A stretch of DNA of 18,363 nt from JBBKWG01 sp037968835 (GTDB taxonomy: Bacteria > Pseudomonadota > Alphaproteobacteria > Rhodobacterales > Rhodobacteraceae). Shown one piece after another: positions 1 through 8,139 of the stretch. Numbering within the stretch: position 1 is the first letter of the stretch; the number at the start of each line of letters is the position of its first letter. The notes under the pieces are model-generated. The model worked only from the letters and a program-made list of their open reading frames with translations. It searched no databases and was not told where the DNA came from. The translations under genes and the position numbers were made by a program. The stretch covers positions 1-18,363 of the forward strand of contig JBBKWG010000068.1 of assembly GCA_037968835.1 (NCBI GenBank). The letters run 5' to 3'.

Positions 1-62
1 TGATCGTTGCCCGATCTTGTTGCCTCGACCGCGACGATACTGCATCGCGGCGGGTCTGTGAA

Positions 63-1286
63 TCACTTTCCGTCGAGTGAGAAACGTGCCGCCAGTTCGA
101 CATGTGATGACCAACGGAACTGGTCGACAATATCGATCCAGTCAAGCTGGTAGCCCGAATCTGTTAGTATCGCGGCGTCTCGGGCGAAGGTAACCGGGTT
201 GCAGGATACAAAAGCGATGCTTTTTACGCGCGCTTTGGCGAGTTCGCGCGTTTGTGCCTCGGCCCCAGCGCGAGGCGGGTCGATAACGACGGCATCGAAT
301 CGCGCGATTTCATCGGGCATCAGAGGACGGCGGAAAAGATCGCGACGTTCGGTCGTGACTTTCCTGACGCCAGATGCGTGCCGCCATCCGTCATCAAGCG
401 CTGCAATCATCGCTTCGTCGCTCTCGACGGCGTGGACTTCGGCAATCCGAGCAATGGGAAGCGAAAAGGTGCCGCATCCGGAGAACAGATCCAGTACCCG
501 TTTCGGATTGCCGATCGCGTCGGAAATGCTGACGAGCAAAGCAGCTTCGCCCTCGTCGGTTGCTTGCAAGAAACCGCCCGGTGGTGGCGTCACGGGCGCA
601 GTCCCGAAGGTCAGCACCGGACGAGCAATAGTAACGACTGGTTCGCCATCCCACGTGACACGGGCAAAATGCGCCATTTCCGCCAGTTTAGTGACGTTCT
701 GACGAAGCTCGATGTCGAGTGGCTTGCCGCCTTCGACAAGGATATCCATCCCGGTTTCGGTCTCGGTAACAGTGAGGCGCAACTCGCTTTTGCGCGATCC
801 GCCATAGGTGACAACGCGTTCCAGGAACGGGACAGCGGCCAACAGGGCCGGACGGACCAACTGGCAATTCGGGACGGCATGCAGAATGTCGCTTTGTGGG
901 GCGTGAAAGCCGACAAGCGCGCCATTTTTCGTGCGCCGCCCGCTGAAAATCGCGCGACGGCGAGCCTTTGGCGGCGATGTGTGCAAGCGACGGATCGGGG
1001 CCTCAAGGCCGTGGGCAGAAAGGGCCGTCCGCACGACGTCGGTTTTCCATTCGGCGACGAATTCATCGGGTGCATGTTGCAACGCGCACCCACCACAGCC
1101 CTTGAAGTGTGGACACGGTGGAGTGACACGGAGCGGGGATGGCATGAGAATTTTCGGCGCAATCAGGCGGTCGCCTGCGATAACTCCCTCGACGATCTCG
1201 CCAGGTAGCGTGCGCGCTGCGAATACGGGGCCCGGCGCAATGCCATCGCCGTGGTGTCCAAGCCGCTCGATTGTCACGCTTGCCAA
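63..1286 (-). CDS. Class I SAM-dependent RNA m5U methyltransferase (TrmA/RlmC/RlmD family)
   Basis: The 407-residue product belongs to the family that methylates C5 of specific uridines in 23S rRNA or tRNA. The N-terminus (about residues 1-50) resembles a TRAM-type RNA-binding segment. Four cysteines, C58, C64, C67 and C141, fit the [4Fe-4S] cluster pattern of RlmD-like enzymes. The SAM-binding motif DLFSGCGTF lies at 266-274, DPPRAG at 336-341, and the catalytic SCNP cysteine is C362. The start is probably TTG at 1286, with GGAA six bases upstream inside the 3' end of the preceding ABC gene. GTG at 1277 is the alternative. It begins 3 bp after that gene's stop, so it is the last gene of the leftward run. 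The target uridine cannot be told from sequence, so I give no symbol. Confidence 0.9.
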   Translation of the reverse strand: MASVTIERLGHHGDGIAPGPVFAARTLPGEIVEGVIAGDRLIAPKILMPSPLRVTPPCPHFKGCGGCALQHAPDEFVAEWKTDVVRTALSAHGLEAPIRRLHTSPPKARRRAIFSGRRTKNGALVGFHAPQSDILHAVPNCQLVRPALLAAVPFLERVVTYGGSRKSELRLTVTETETGMDILVEGGKPLDIELRQNVTKLAEMAHFARVTWDGEPVVTIARPVLTFGTAPVTPPPGGFLQATDEGEAALLVSISDAIGNPKRVLDLFSGCGTFSLPIARIAEVHAVESDEAMIAALDDGWRHASGVRKVTTERRDLFRRPLMPDEIARFDAVVIDPPRAGAEAQTRELAKARVKSIAFVSCNPVTFARDAAILTDSGYQLDWIDIVDQFRWSSHVELAARFSLDGK

Positions 1287-1289
1287 AAT

Positions 1290-3125
1290 CTATTCCGCCG
1301 CCTCGCGCACGCCGATGAACCCGCCGGACTGGCGTTGCCAAAAGCGGGCGTAGGTTCCCCCTCGGGCAAGCAGATCCTCATGGGCACCCTGCTCGACGAT
1401 TTGCCCTTCTTCGAGAACGACAATGCGATCCATGCGCGCGATGGTCGAAAGTCGGTGCGCGATTGCAAGAACTGTTTTACCCTCCATGACCCGCTCAAGC
1501 GCAGTCTGGATCGAAGCCTCGACCTCGGAATCGAGTGCGCTGGTCGCTTCGTCAAGAACCAGGATCGGCGCGTCCTTCAGAATTGCCCGCGCGAGGGCAA
1601 TGCGCTGTCGCTGACCGCCGGAAAGTTTCACGCCGCGTTCGCCAAGATGGGCGTCATAGCCAGTGCGACCCAAATGATCGCGCAAGCCGACAATGAAATC
1701 ATGCGCTTCAGCGCGACGCGCGGCGTCAATCAACTCATCATCGGTGGCGTCGGGCCGGCCGTAAAGAATGTTGTCGCGCGCGGAGCGATTGAACATGGCA
1801 GTTTCCTGCGTAACCATACCTATATTGCGCCGGAGGCTTTCCTGCGTCGTGCGTTTCAAGTCTTGCCCGCCAACTGTAATGCGTCCCTCCTCCGGATCGT
1901 AAAGCCTCAGAACCAGGGCCACGAGGGTAGATTTGCCCGCACCGGACGCGCCGACAATGCCCAGCTTTTCGCCCGGAGCAACTGACAGGTCGATCGACTG
2001 GATGCCGCCGTCCGGTCGGCCATAGCTGAACGTGACGTCCTCAAAACCGATGCTGCGGCTGTCTGGAGGTAGCGGTTTGGCATTCGGATCGTCGGTAAGC
2101 GTGTGCGGCGGCGTAAGCGTCTTCATACCGTCCTCGACCTCGCCGATACTGCCGTAGATCGCCATCAGTGTATGACTTACCCAGCCAGTCATCTGCGCAA
2201 TGCGGATCGAGATCGCTCCGGACGCAGCAATATCTCCTGCCGTGGCGCTGCCCTGCGACCAAAGCAGAAGCGCGCCTCCGATCAACAGAACCGGTAAAAG
2301 ACCTGCGAGCGCCATCAACGTGAACCGGAATGACGCTGCAACAACGCCCCAGTCGAGCGCCTTGTCGCGGAACGAAGCTACAGCGTCGATCGCCGCCGAT
2401 TCCTCGTGATCGGCGTGGGCGAAAAGCTTGACCGTCTTGATGTTCGTGATCGTGTCGACGACCTGCCCCGTGACCATTGCGCGTGCATTGGCGCGCGCTT
2501 TGGAGCGGGAGCGGATCAGCGGCATGTACCAGCGGATAAGCCCAAAATAAGCCACCAGCCAGATCGCGAGAGCGACCGCGATCCATCCGTTGATGGTCGT
2601 CAGCAAAAGCGCCGACCCGATCAGCGAGGCCAGCGCGAAGAAAACGACGTTGATGGTTTCAACCGCAACGTCTGTCACCGCCCGCGCGGTCTGCATCTGC
2701 TTTTGCGAGATTCGTCCGGCGAAGTCGTTGTCAAAGAACGTGACGGACTGGCCCAACGTCCAGCGGTGCAGGCGCGTAAGGACAAGGGGCATGACGTTCG
2801 GCCCGACAACGACCGAGTTCGCTGCCGATGAAAGGCCGAACGCGACTGGTCGCAGGATCAGGAAGAAAGCAAGAACACCGGCCAAGAAAAGAACATTACT
2901 TGAAAAGAAACCCTCGGGACCGGCGGCAAGGGCGGTGTCGATGACCCGTCCAAGGATAATGGCGGTCATCACCTCAAGCGCGCCGGCAAATGCGGAAACA
3001 CCGGCGGCCACGGACAGGACGCGCAGCGAACCTGCCAGCGCCCATTGGAAAAACGCCAGCAGAGTCTGCGGTGGTGCGCCTTCGGCATAGGCGAATGCGT
3101 CGATCAGATTCCCGAACCGTTTCAC
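1290..3125 (-). CDS. ABC exporter, fused permease/ATPase half-transporter (first of pair by coordinate)
   Basis: The 611-residue product has a hydrophobic transmembrane domain (about 30-325) followed by an ATPase domain (about 358-600). The nucleotide-binding motifs are complete: Walker A GASGAGKST at 392-400, Q-loop Q440, signature LSGGQ at 501-505, Walker B ILVLDE with catalytic E526, and H-loop H557. This is the type IV (MsbA/multidrug-exporter) fold of the inner membrane, working as a dimer of half-transporters. The start is GTG at 3125, preceded by GGAGG with 7-base spacing, which decides it. It lies 190 bp downstream of a paralogous half-transporter, and both end in a near-identical WQRQSGGF tail, so a duplication followed by heterodimer or separate homodimers is plausible. 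The substrate is unknown. Confidence 0.93.
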   Translation of the reverse strand: MKRFGNLIDAFAYAEGAPPQTLLAFFQWALAGSLRVLSVAAGVSAFAGALEVMTAIILGRVIDTALAAGPEGFFSSNVLFLAGVLAFFLILRPVAFGLSSAANSVVVGPNVMPLVLTRLHRWTLGQSVTFFDNDFAGRISQKQMQTARAVTDVAVETINVVFFALASLIGSALLLTTINGWIAVALAIWLVAYFGLIRWYMPLIRSRSKARANARAMVTGQVVDTITNIKTVKLFAHADHEESAAIDAVASFRDKALDWGVVAASFRFTLMALAGLLPVLLIGGALLLWSQGSATAGDIAASGAISIRIAQMTGWVSHTLMAIYGSIGEVEDGMKTLTPPHTLTDDPNAKPLPPDSRSIGFEDVTFSYGRPDGGIQSIDLSVAPGEKLGIVGASGAGKSTLVALVLRLYDPEEGRITVGGQDLKRTTQESLRRNIGMVTQETAMFNRSARDNILYGRPDATDDELIDAARRAEAHDFIVGLRDHLGRTGYDAHLGERGVKLSGGQRQRIALARAILKDAPILVLDEATSALDSEVEASIQTALERVMEGKTVLAIAHRLSTIARMDRIVVLEEGQIVEQGAHEDLLARGGTYARFWQRQSGGFIGVREAAE

Positions 3126-3315
3126 TTTGCCGCCTCCGAATTCTTAATGGACCGGTGCTTGAATCGGCCCCAAGTTCTGAACATAGGCCGCCTGCGACTG
3201 ATGGCGCGCTTTCACTGGGCAGTCTGACGAAAGGTCGCTCGATCTGTCCCGTCGCTATTGGCGTCGGGACCTCTTCTATCGCGCCGAAGCTCCGGCTTCC
3301 AGCGATGCCGACATT

Positions 3316-5175
3316 CTATTGCGCCGCATCGGTGGCTTCATCCAGATCAATCCCAAGGAATCCGCCGGACTGGCGCTGCCAGAGTCCGCAGTAGATTCCA
3401 CCCTTTGCAAGAAGGCTGGAGTGCGTCCCGGTTTCGGCGATTCTCCCTTCGTCCAGCACGACGATCCGATCAAGCTGCGCGATGGTCGACAGGCGGTGGG
3501 CAATTGCGATGACTGTTTTGCCCTCCATCATTCCATAGAGCGTGTCCTGAATGGCGGCCTCGACCTCGCTATCAAGCGCGCTGGTCGCTTCGTCGAGGAC
3601 AAGAATGGGCGCATCTTTCAGCATGATCCGCGCCAGCGCGATCCGTTGCCGTTGGCCGCCAGACAGTTTAACGCCGCGCTCGCCGACCTGAGCGTCGTAG
3701 GCTGGCCGCCCCTCGGGATCTTGCAGGTCGAGAATGAAATCGTGCGCCTGCGCGCGTTTTGCGGCCTCGATCATCTGGGCTTCGCTGGCATCAGGTCGGG
3801 CATAGAGAATGTTTTCGCGCACCGAGCGATGCAGCAACGAAGAATCCTGCTGTACCATACCGATCCGAGCGCGCAGCGAGTCCTGCGTTACGTCGGAGAT
3901 ATTCTGACCGTCGATTGCAATGACGCCCTTCTCGGCGTCATAAAACCGCAATAGCAGCTTTACGAGTGTCGATTTGCCCGCGCCCGAGCGTCCGATCAGA
4001 CCCACCTTCTCACCCGGTTCTAGCATCAGGGTGACGCGGTCAAGCCCGCCGTGCCCCCGCCCGTAGTGGTGCGATAGTTCCTTGATTTCTATCCGACCCG
4101 GACCTGGAATCATCGGTATGGCATCTGGTTTGTCGACGAGCATGATCGGCTGTGCGATCGTTTCCATGCCTTCGGCTACTATACCCAGATTTCGAAAGAA
4201 GCTGGAGAGCGCCCACATGATCCAGCCGGTCATTGCGTTCAGACGCAACACCAACGCCGACGCAAGGGCAACGACACCGACCGTTGCGGACCCTACCGAC
4301 CATAGCCAGATCGCCCATCCCACAACGGCAACCATCAGGAAGCCGTTGATGAATGTCAGCGCAAAATCCATGATCGTGAATATTCGCATCTCGCGCTGGA
4401 ACGTGACGCGTGCGTGTTCGATCGCCTCGCGCGCATAGGTCATCTCGCCGTTGTTATGCGCGAACATCTTCACGGAATGGATGTTGGTATAGGCGTCGAC
4501 AACCCGGCCCGTTACCGCGCTGCGTGCATCTGATGCTGCCTGCGAAGCCGGACCGACGCGTGTGACAGTCCACCAGACGAGCGCGCCATATAATGCGAGC
4601 CAGACCAGCATTGGCAGCATCAGGCGTGCATCTGCACCTGACAACAAGAACAGAGCCGCCGCGATGTAGGCTAGCGAATACGCGATGGCGTCGAAAATCT
4701 GGAAGATCGCCTCGCCCGCGGCCGGCGGTGTCTGCATGATACGGTTGGCGATGCGCCCCGCGAAATCGTTCTCAAACCAGCCGACTGACTGGCGCAGCAC
4801 GTGAGCATGAGCGCGAAATCGGATCAATGTCCCGAAGTTTGGCATTACCGCGTTATTCAAAAGCCCGACGTCAATAATTTGCAGGACCGGCCGAATGGCG
4901 AGAACGAACGCCGCGATCAACAGCATCTCGGTCCCGTGCTCGCTCCAGAAAAGTTCCCGATCCGTCGAGCCGAGTACATCAACCAGCCTCCCCAGATAGG
5001 CGATCAGCCAGATTTCGACAGTCGCAACGATCGCGGTGAAAATCGCAGTGGCGATGAAGACCTTTTTGAACGGACGCGCATATTCGCGCAGAAACGGCCA
5101 GAGTCTGGTCGGCGGCGTATCGGTTTGCGGATAGTCGACGTAGGGATCAACCAGATTTTCAAGAAAGCGGAACAT
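3316..5175 (-). CDS. ABC exporter, fused permease/ATPase half-transporter (second of pair by coordinate)
   Basis: The 619-residue product has the same architecture as its downstream paralogue: transmembrane domain about 38-335 and ATPase domain about 360-605. Walker A GRSGAGKST is at 395-403, Q-loop Q443, LSGGQ at 504-508, Walker B ILVLDE with catalytic E529, and H-loop H560. Neither partner shows the degenerate ATP site of asymmetric heterodimeric exporters, so both could hydrolyse ATP. The ATG at 5175 is preceded by AAGG about nine bases upstream. A 162-bp gap containing an inverted repeat separates it from the upstream cca gene, so it may have its own promoter rather than depend only on the hslO run. 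The transported substrate cannot be inferred. Confidence 0.93.
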   Translation of the reverse strand: MFRFLENLVDPYVDYPQTDTPPTRLWPFLREYARPFKKVFIATAIFTAIVATVEIWLIAYLGRLVDVLGSTDRELFWSEHGTEMLLIAAFVLAIRPVLQIIDVGLLNNAVMPNFGTLIRFRAHAHVLRQSVGWFENDFAGRIANRIMQTPPAAGEAIFQIFDAIAYSLAYIAAALFLLSGADARLMLPMLVWLALYGALVWWTVTRVGPASQAASDARSAVTGRVVDAYTNIHSVKMFAHNNGEMTYAREAIEHARVTFQREMRIFTIMDFALTFINGFLMVAVVGWAIWLWSVGSATVGVVALASALVLRLNAMTGWIMWALSSFFRNLGIVAEGMETIAQPIMLVDKPDAIPMIPGPGRIEIKELSHHYGRGHGGLDRVTLMLEPGEKVGLIGRSGAGKSTLVKLLLRFYDAEKGVIAIDGQNISDVTQDSLRARIGMVQQDSSLLHRSVRENILYARPDASEAQMIEAAKRAQAHDFILDLQDPEGRPAYDAQVGERGVKLSGGQRQRIALARIMLKDAPILVLDEATSALDSEVEAAIQDTLYGMMEGKTVIAIAHRLSTIAQLDRIVVLDEGRIAETGTHSSLLAKGGIYCGLWQRQSGGFLGIDLDEATDAAQ

Positions 5176-5235
5176 GGCGCGAGCCTTGGGCAGTTGAATA
5201 TGCGTGATGAAAGACGGCGGCGAACCGGGCCGTCC

Positions 5236-5280
5236 TTACAGGATCGGACCGGTCAGGCCAGAGCTTTGCGAATCCTGTAA
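5236..5280. repeat. 9-bp inverted repeat between cca and ABC gene
   Basis: TTACAGGAT at 5236-5244 is matched perfectly by ATCCTGTAA at 5272-5280, with 27 bases between. The spacer holds the 8-bp palindrome GACCGGTC. It could fold as a long-loop stem in either strand or be an operator. No clear T-run follows on the minus strand, so a simple rho-independent terminator for cca is not well supported. Confidence 0.45.
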
Positions 5281-5337
5281 AACATCAAGCGCCCTCCATA
5301 TTCGGCGAGGTCGATTTAGCCGATTATCGCCACTCTG

Positions 5338-6498
5338 TCATCCCTCTTTGCCAATCAGCGATAGAAGTTCATTTCTTCTAAGCTCGAATTCGCTGGCAAT
5401 CCATGCTCTCTCAAGCGACTTCAACGCATCGCCAAGCGCCTTGCCTGTCAATCTGGGCATAAGGTCCGCAGCCGTCACCGGAAAAATTGCGGCACTTCCC
5501 CGTGCGATCTGGGCGGCAGCGTTTGGTGGCAGCGGCTGAGACGCCATCGCCTGTCGTAACAGGCAGACATCCCAAGCGACGTTAGGTCCGTGACGCCACG
5601 CGATTTCGGCCAACCCCGGAGCACTATCTTTGAGTTGAGTGAGAGCGCGGACGTCGGCGCGCGAGAGGCGCAAGCGCAATTCGGGATTGTCGCCACCCAA
5701 TGCCGCAAGGCGTCGGATTGGATCCGGGAGGCGATGCGCAATGATCTCGAGGTGAACCAACGGCGAAATAAACTGAGGATCGCCACCGGGCAGAACGGCG
5801 TGCAGAACGCCGGTCGCGGTCATTGCGGCAAGTGCCGGGGCCGGGTCTGGCGCTGCCAGAAGACGCATCATCTCAGCGCCGATCCTTTCTCCGGGTAGCG
5901 TCGCCAATCCGTCGAGATTTTTCGCGATTGCAGACAGGGCGTCCGGGTCCGTTCCTTGTGCGTGATCGCCGTACCATGCGTGGAATCGAAAATACCGCAG
6001 GCTGCGAAGGTAGTCTTCGCGGATGCGCGTATCGGCGTCCTCAATGAACCGGACGCGACGGGCTTGAATGTCGGGAAGTCCGTTGAGTGGGTCATGAACC
6101 AGGCCACTTGCGTCGGCGTAGAGCGCATTCATCGTGAAATCTCGGCGTCGGGCATCTTCGTCGATTGAGTCCGCGAAGGCGACCACCGCGTGTCGCCCGA
6201 AAGTCTCGACATCGCGACGAAAGGTTGTGACCTCGAAGGCCGTGCCGTCAACCACCACGGTAACCGTTCCATGTTCGAGCCCGGTTGGTATCGTTCGAAT
6301 TCCAGCAGAATCCGCCAATTCAGTGACTGTTTGGGGTTTAGCGGACGTGGCAATATCGACGTCGGCCACTGGCATATCCATCAGCGCATTGCGCACACAG
6401 CCGCCGACTGCATAAGCCTCGTACCCGGACATGGTCAGCATCCCGAGCGCTTTTTGCGTCTCGGTCGCCGCCAGCCAGTCAGCTTTGATCTGCGTCAT
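5338..6498 (-). CDS. cca: CCA-adding tRNA nucleotidyltransferase (class II)
   Basis: The 386-residue product is a class II nucleotidyltransferase that builds or repairs the 3'-CCA end of tRNAs in the cytoplasm. The catalytic head shows VGGCVRNAL at 31-39, the metal-binding pair D46-x-D48 in VADVDIAT, motif C RRRDFTMNAL at 117-126, and motif D with E161, D162 and R165, which in this family selects incoming CTP and ATP. The C-terminal part is the variable helical tRNA-binding body. Poly(A) polymerase is the main alternative in this superfamily, but the short length and the EDYLR motif favour CCA addition. Its start overlaps the 3' end of the upstream Nudix gene by 20 bp, which suggests translational coupling. 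Confidence 0.9.
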   Translation of the reverse strand: MTQIKADWLAATETQKALGMLTMSGYEAYAVGGCVRNALMDMPVADVDIATSAKPQTVTELADSAGIRTIPTGLEHGTVTVVVDGTAFEVTTFRRDVETFGRHAVVAFADSIDEDARRRDFTMNALYADASGLVHDPLNGLPDIQARRVRFIEDADTRIREDYLRSLRYFRFHAWYGDHAQGTDPDALSAIAKNLDGLATLPGERIGAEMMRLLAAPDPAPALAAMTATGVLHAVLPGGDPQFISPLVHLEIIAHRLPDPIRRLAALGGDNPELRLRLSRADVRALTQLKDSAPGLAEIAWRHGPNVAWDVCLLRQAMASQPLPPNAAAQIARGSAAIFPVTAADLMPRLTGKALGDALKSLERAWIASEFELRRNELLSLIGKEG

Positions 6499-7093
6499 TC
6501 GTCATCCGATCCGCAAGCACGCGCAGCATTCGCGCCGTCGCACCCCAGATGTAATAGGGGCCGTAGGGGACCGTAAAGTAGCGACGTTGCTGACCGCGCC
6601 AGCGCCGGGATTGGATCGCGTAGCGGGAAAGTTCGATAACGTGCGACAGAGGGACGTCAAATACTTCGTCCACCTCGCCCGGTTCGGGGACGATGGTGAA
6701 CCCGTCCGGGACCAACGAAACGACCGGCGTCGCACGGAAACCTGTCACAGTTTCATGGGGTGGCAGAGTGCCGAGAACGTGGACCGCGTCGCGGGGCAGT
6801 CCGATTTCCTCTTCAGCTTCGCGAAGGGCTGCTGCGACCGGGCCGTCGTCGCCAGCATCGACCTTGCCGCCAGGAAACGCGATCTGTCCGGGGTGGTGCT
6901 TCAGGACGGAGGATCGTTTTGTCAGGATCAGCCGCCCGTCACCCGGTCGATCAACAATCGCGATCAGAACCCCAGCGTCCCGCAGTTTACGTCCTGCGGG
7001 CAAGTCAACGTCGGGGTTAAGATCGAAATCAGATGTGTTCGGCGAAACCTTGCGAAGTGCCCGGATCAGTCTCTGATGCAGATCACTTTTCAT
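6479..7093 (-). CDS. CoA pyrophosphatase-type Nudix hydrolase
   Basis: The 204-residue Nudix protein carries the UPF0035/CoA-pyrophosphatase signature RSSVLKHHPGQIAFPGG at 60-76, directly followed by the Nudix box with REAEEEIG at 91-98. Members of this family (E. coli NudL, yeast Pcd1 type) cleave CoA or its derivatives to phosphopantetheine and 3',5'-ADP. The first Nudix glutamate position reads Asp/Gly (GKVDAGDDG), a variation seen in this subfamily. The gene overlaps hslO by 11 bp at its start and cca by 20 bp at its end, so it is the middle gene of a tightly coupled operon. The assignment to CoA rather than another dinucleotide rests on the signature only. Confidence 0.88.
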   Translation of the reverse strand: MKSDLHQRLIRALRKVSPNTSDFDLNPDVDLPAGRKLRDAGVLIAIVDRPGDGRLILTKRSSVLKHHPGQIAFPGGKVDAGDDGPVAAALREAEEEIGLPRDAVHVLGTLPPHETVTGFRATPVVSLVPDGFTIVPEPGEVDEVFDVPLSHVIELSRYAIQSRRWRGQQRRYFTVPYGPYYIWGATARMLRVLADRMTNDADQS

Positions 7094-8069
7094 CCCCCGC
7101 CTCGAAGCCCAGTGTCGCCGGATCGAATTCGTAATGCGCGCCGCAGAACTGGCAATCGGCTGTTACGATTCCGTCTTCGGTCGTCATGTGGCCAATGTCG
7201 CGCGCGGAATAAATCGACAGGGTCTGGCGCACGCGTTCAGGCGAACAGGTACAGCCAAAAGCCACCGGCTGTGCGTCGAACACGCGTGGACCGTCTTGAT
7301 GAAAGAGGCGAACCAGCAGGTCAGTTGGCTGCACCGTCGGGCCAATCAGTTCGATATCTTCCGCGGTGTCGAGCAGGATATTGACGTGGTTCCATGCTTC
7401 AGCGTCGGCACCGTCAAGAACGTCCGCAGCGTTCAGCAACCCGCCCTCGCCGCTTCCGCCATCGCTCACACCGGGCGAGGCTTTCGGCATCTGCTGCAAC
7501 ATGACACCGCCCGCCCGCCAATGCATTGCTTCACCGGGGCTTTGCGACTGGCCAAAGCTGAGAGCGAATCGGGTCGGAAGCTGTTCGGATTGCGCAAAAT
7601 AGGTCTCGGCGCAGGACGCCAGCGAGCCTCCGGCAATCGGTGTGATACCTTTATACGGAGTAGTGTCCTGACCTTGGTCGATCAGAATGGCGAAATACCC
7701 CTTGCCGATCTGGCTAAACGGGACCGCATCAGCGTCAAGTCGATCTTCATCGTAACTGGCGTAGGCACGAATCCGGGCCGACGCGCCATCTTCGCCAGGA
7801 CCATAATAGTCGGTGGCGATAAGACGCGCAGGACCATCTCCGCGCACCTGAAGTGACAACTTCCAGCGCAGCTTGATTGTCTGACCAATGAGTGCCGTCA
7901 AAAGCGCGGCTTCAGCCACCAACGCCTCGATCTGGGTCGGATAGTCGTGTTGCGACAGGACTTGTTGCAGCACGCCGTCCAGGCGCGCAACTCGGCCACG
8001 GGTGTCGGTGCGATCAAGCTGAAATGGAAGGACGGTATCGTCCCAGGCGATTTTCGATCCGAGGTTCAT
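7083..8069 (-). CDS. hslO: Redox-regulated holdase chaperone Hsp33
   Basis: The product is 328 residues from the ATG at 8069. Hsp33 is a cytoplasmic holdase that is switched on by oxidation of a zinc-bound cysteine centre together with unfolding stress. The C-terminal zinc site is complete: C273-x-C275 (GCTCSPE) and C306-x-x-C309 (CQFCG). The N-terminal domain (about 10-190) has the Hsp33 core, including GGSLASCAETYFAQSEQ near 147-163. The frame stays open upstream to 8141, but only the 8069 ATG has a good ribosome binding site (AAGGAA, 6-7 bases upstream), and the family starts close to it. A heat-shock-type promoter lies 40-70 bp upstream. The 3' end overlaps the next gene by 11 bp. Confidence 0.93.
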   Translation of the reverse strand: MNLGSKIAWDDTVLPFQLDRTDTRGRVARLDGVLQQVLSQHDYPTQIEALVAEAALLTALIGQTIKLRWKLSLQVRGDGPARLIATDYYGPGEDGASARIRAYASYDEDRLDADAVPFSQIGKGYFAILIDQGQDTTPYKGITPIAGGSLASCAETYFAQSEQLPTRFALSFGQSQSPGEAMHWRAGGVMLQQMPKASPGVSDGGSGEGGLLNAADVLDGADAEAWNHVNILLDTAEDIELIGPTVQPTDLLVRLFHQDGPRVFDAQPVAFGCTCSPERVRQTLSIYSARDIGHMTTEDGIVTADCQFCGAHYEFDPATLGFEAGDEK

Positions 8070-8109
8070 GGGGTTTCCTTGCGCGGCGCGAGCGTGCCAT
8101 ATCGCGTCT

Positions 8110-8137
8110 ATATAGTCACCGCAACCGAGGGTCCAAG
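8110..8137 (-). promoter_or_regulatory. Heat-shock sigma-32 (RpoH)-type promoter for hslO
   Basis: On the minus strand the sequence reads CTTG (8137-8134), 17 bases, then ACTATAT (8116-8110). This fits the alphaproteobacterial RpoH consensus CTTG-N17-CYTATNT at all but one of the fixed positions. Transcription would start near 8103, leaving a leader of about 35 bases before the hslO ATG at 8069. The -35 element sits two bases before the ATG of the divergent Nudix gene at 8140, whose GAGGG ribosome binding site (8127-8131) lies in the promoter spacer. Confidence 0.7.
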
Positions 8138-8139
8138 TC

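Noticed and set aside
1..62. Possible end of a neighbouring gene at the left edge
   Set aside because: A plus-strand frame ends with TGA at 59-61, but about 19 codons are too few to identify or support a gene.
252..1208. Long open frame (318 codons) on the plus strand
   Set aside because: It lies antisense to the methyltransferase gene, which has all family motifs, and its translation resembles no protein.
3126..3315. Hairpin-like GAAGC-loop-GCTTC between the two ABC genes
   Set aside because: The stem is five bases and no T-run follows, so it does not qualify as a terminator.
6431..7384. Open frame of 317 codons on the plus strand
   Set aside because: It runs antisense across Nudix, cca and hslO ends and shows no domain.
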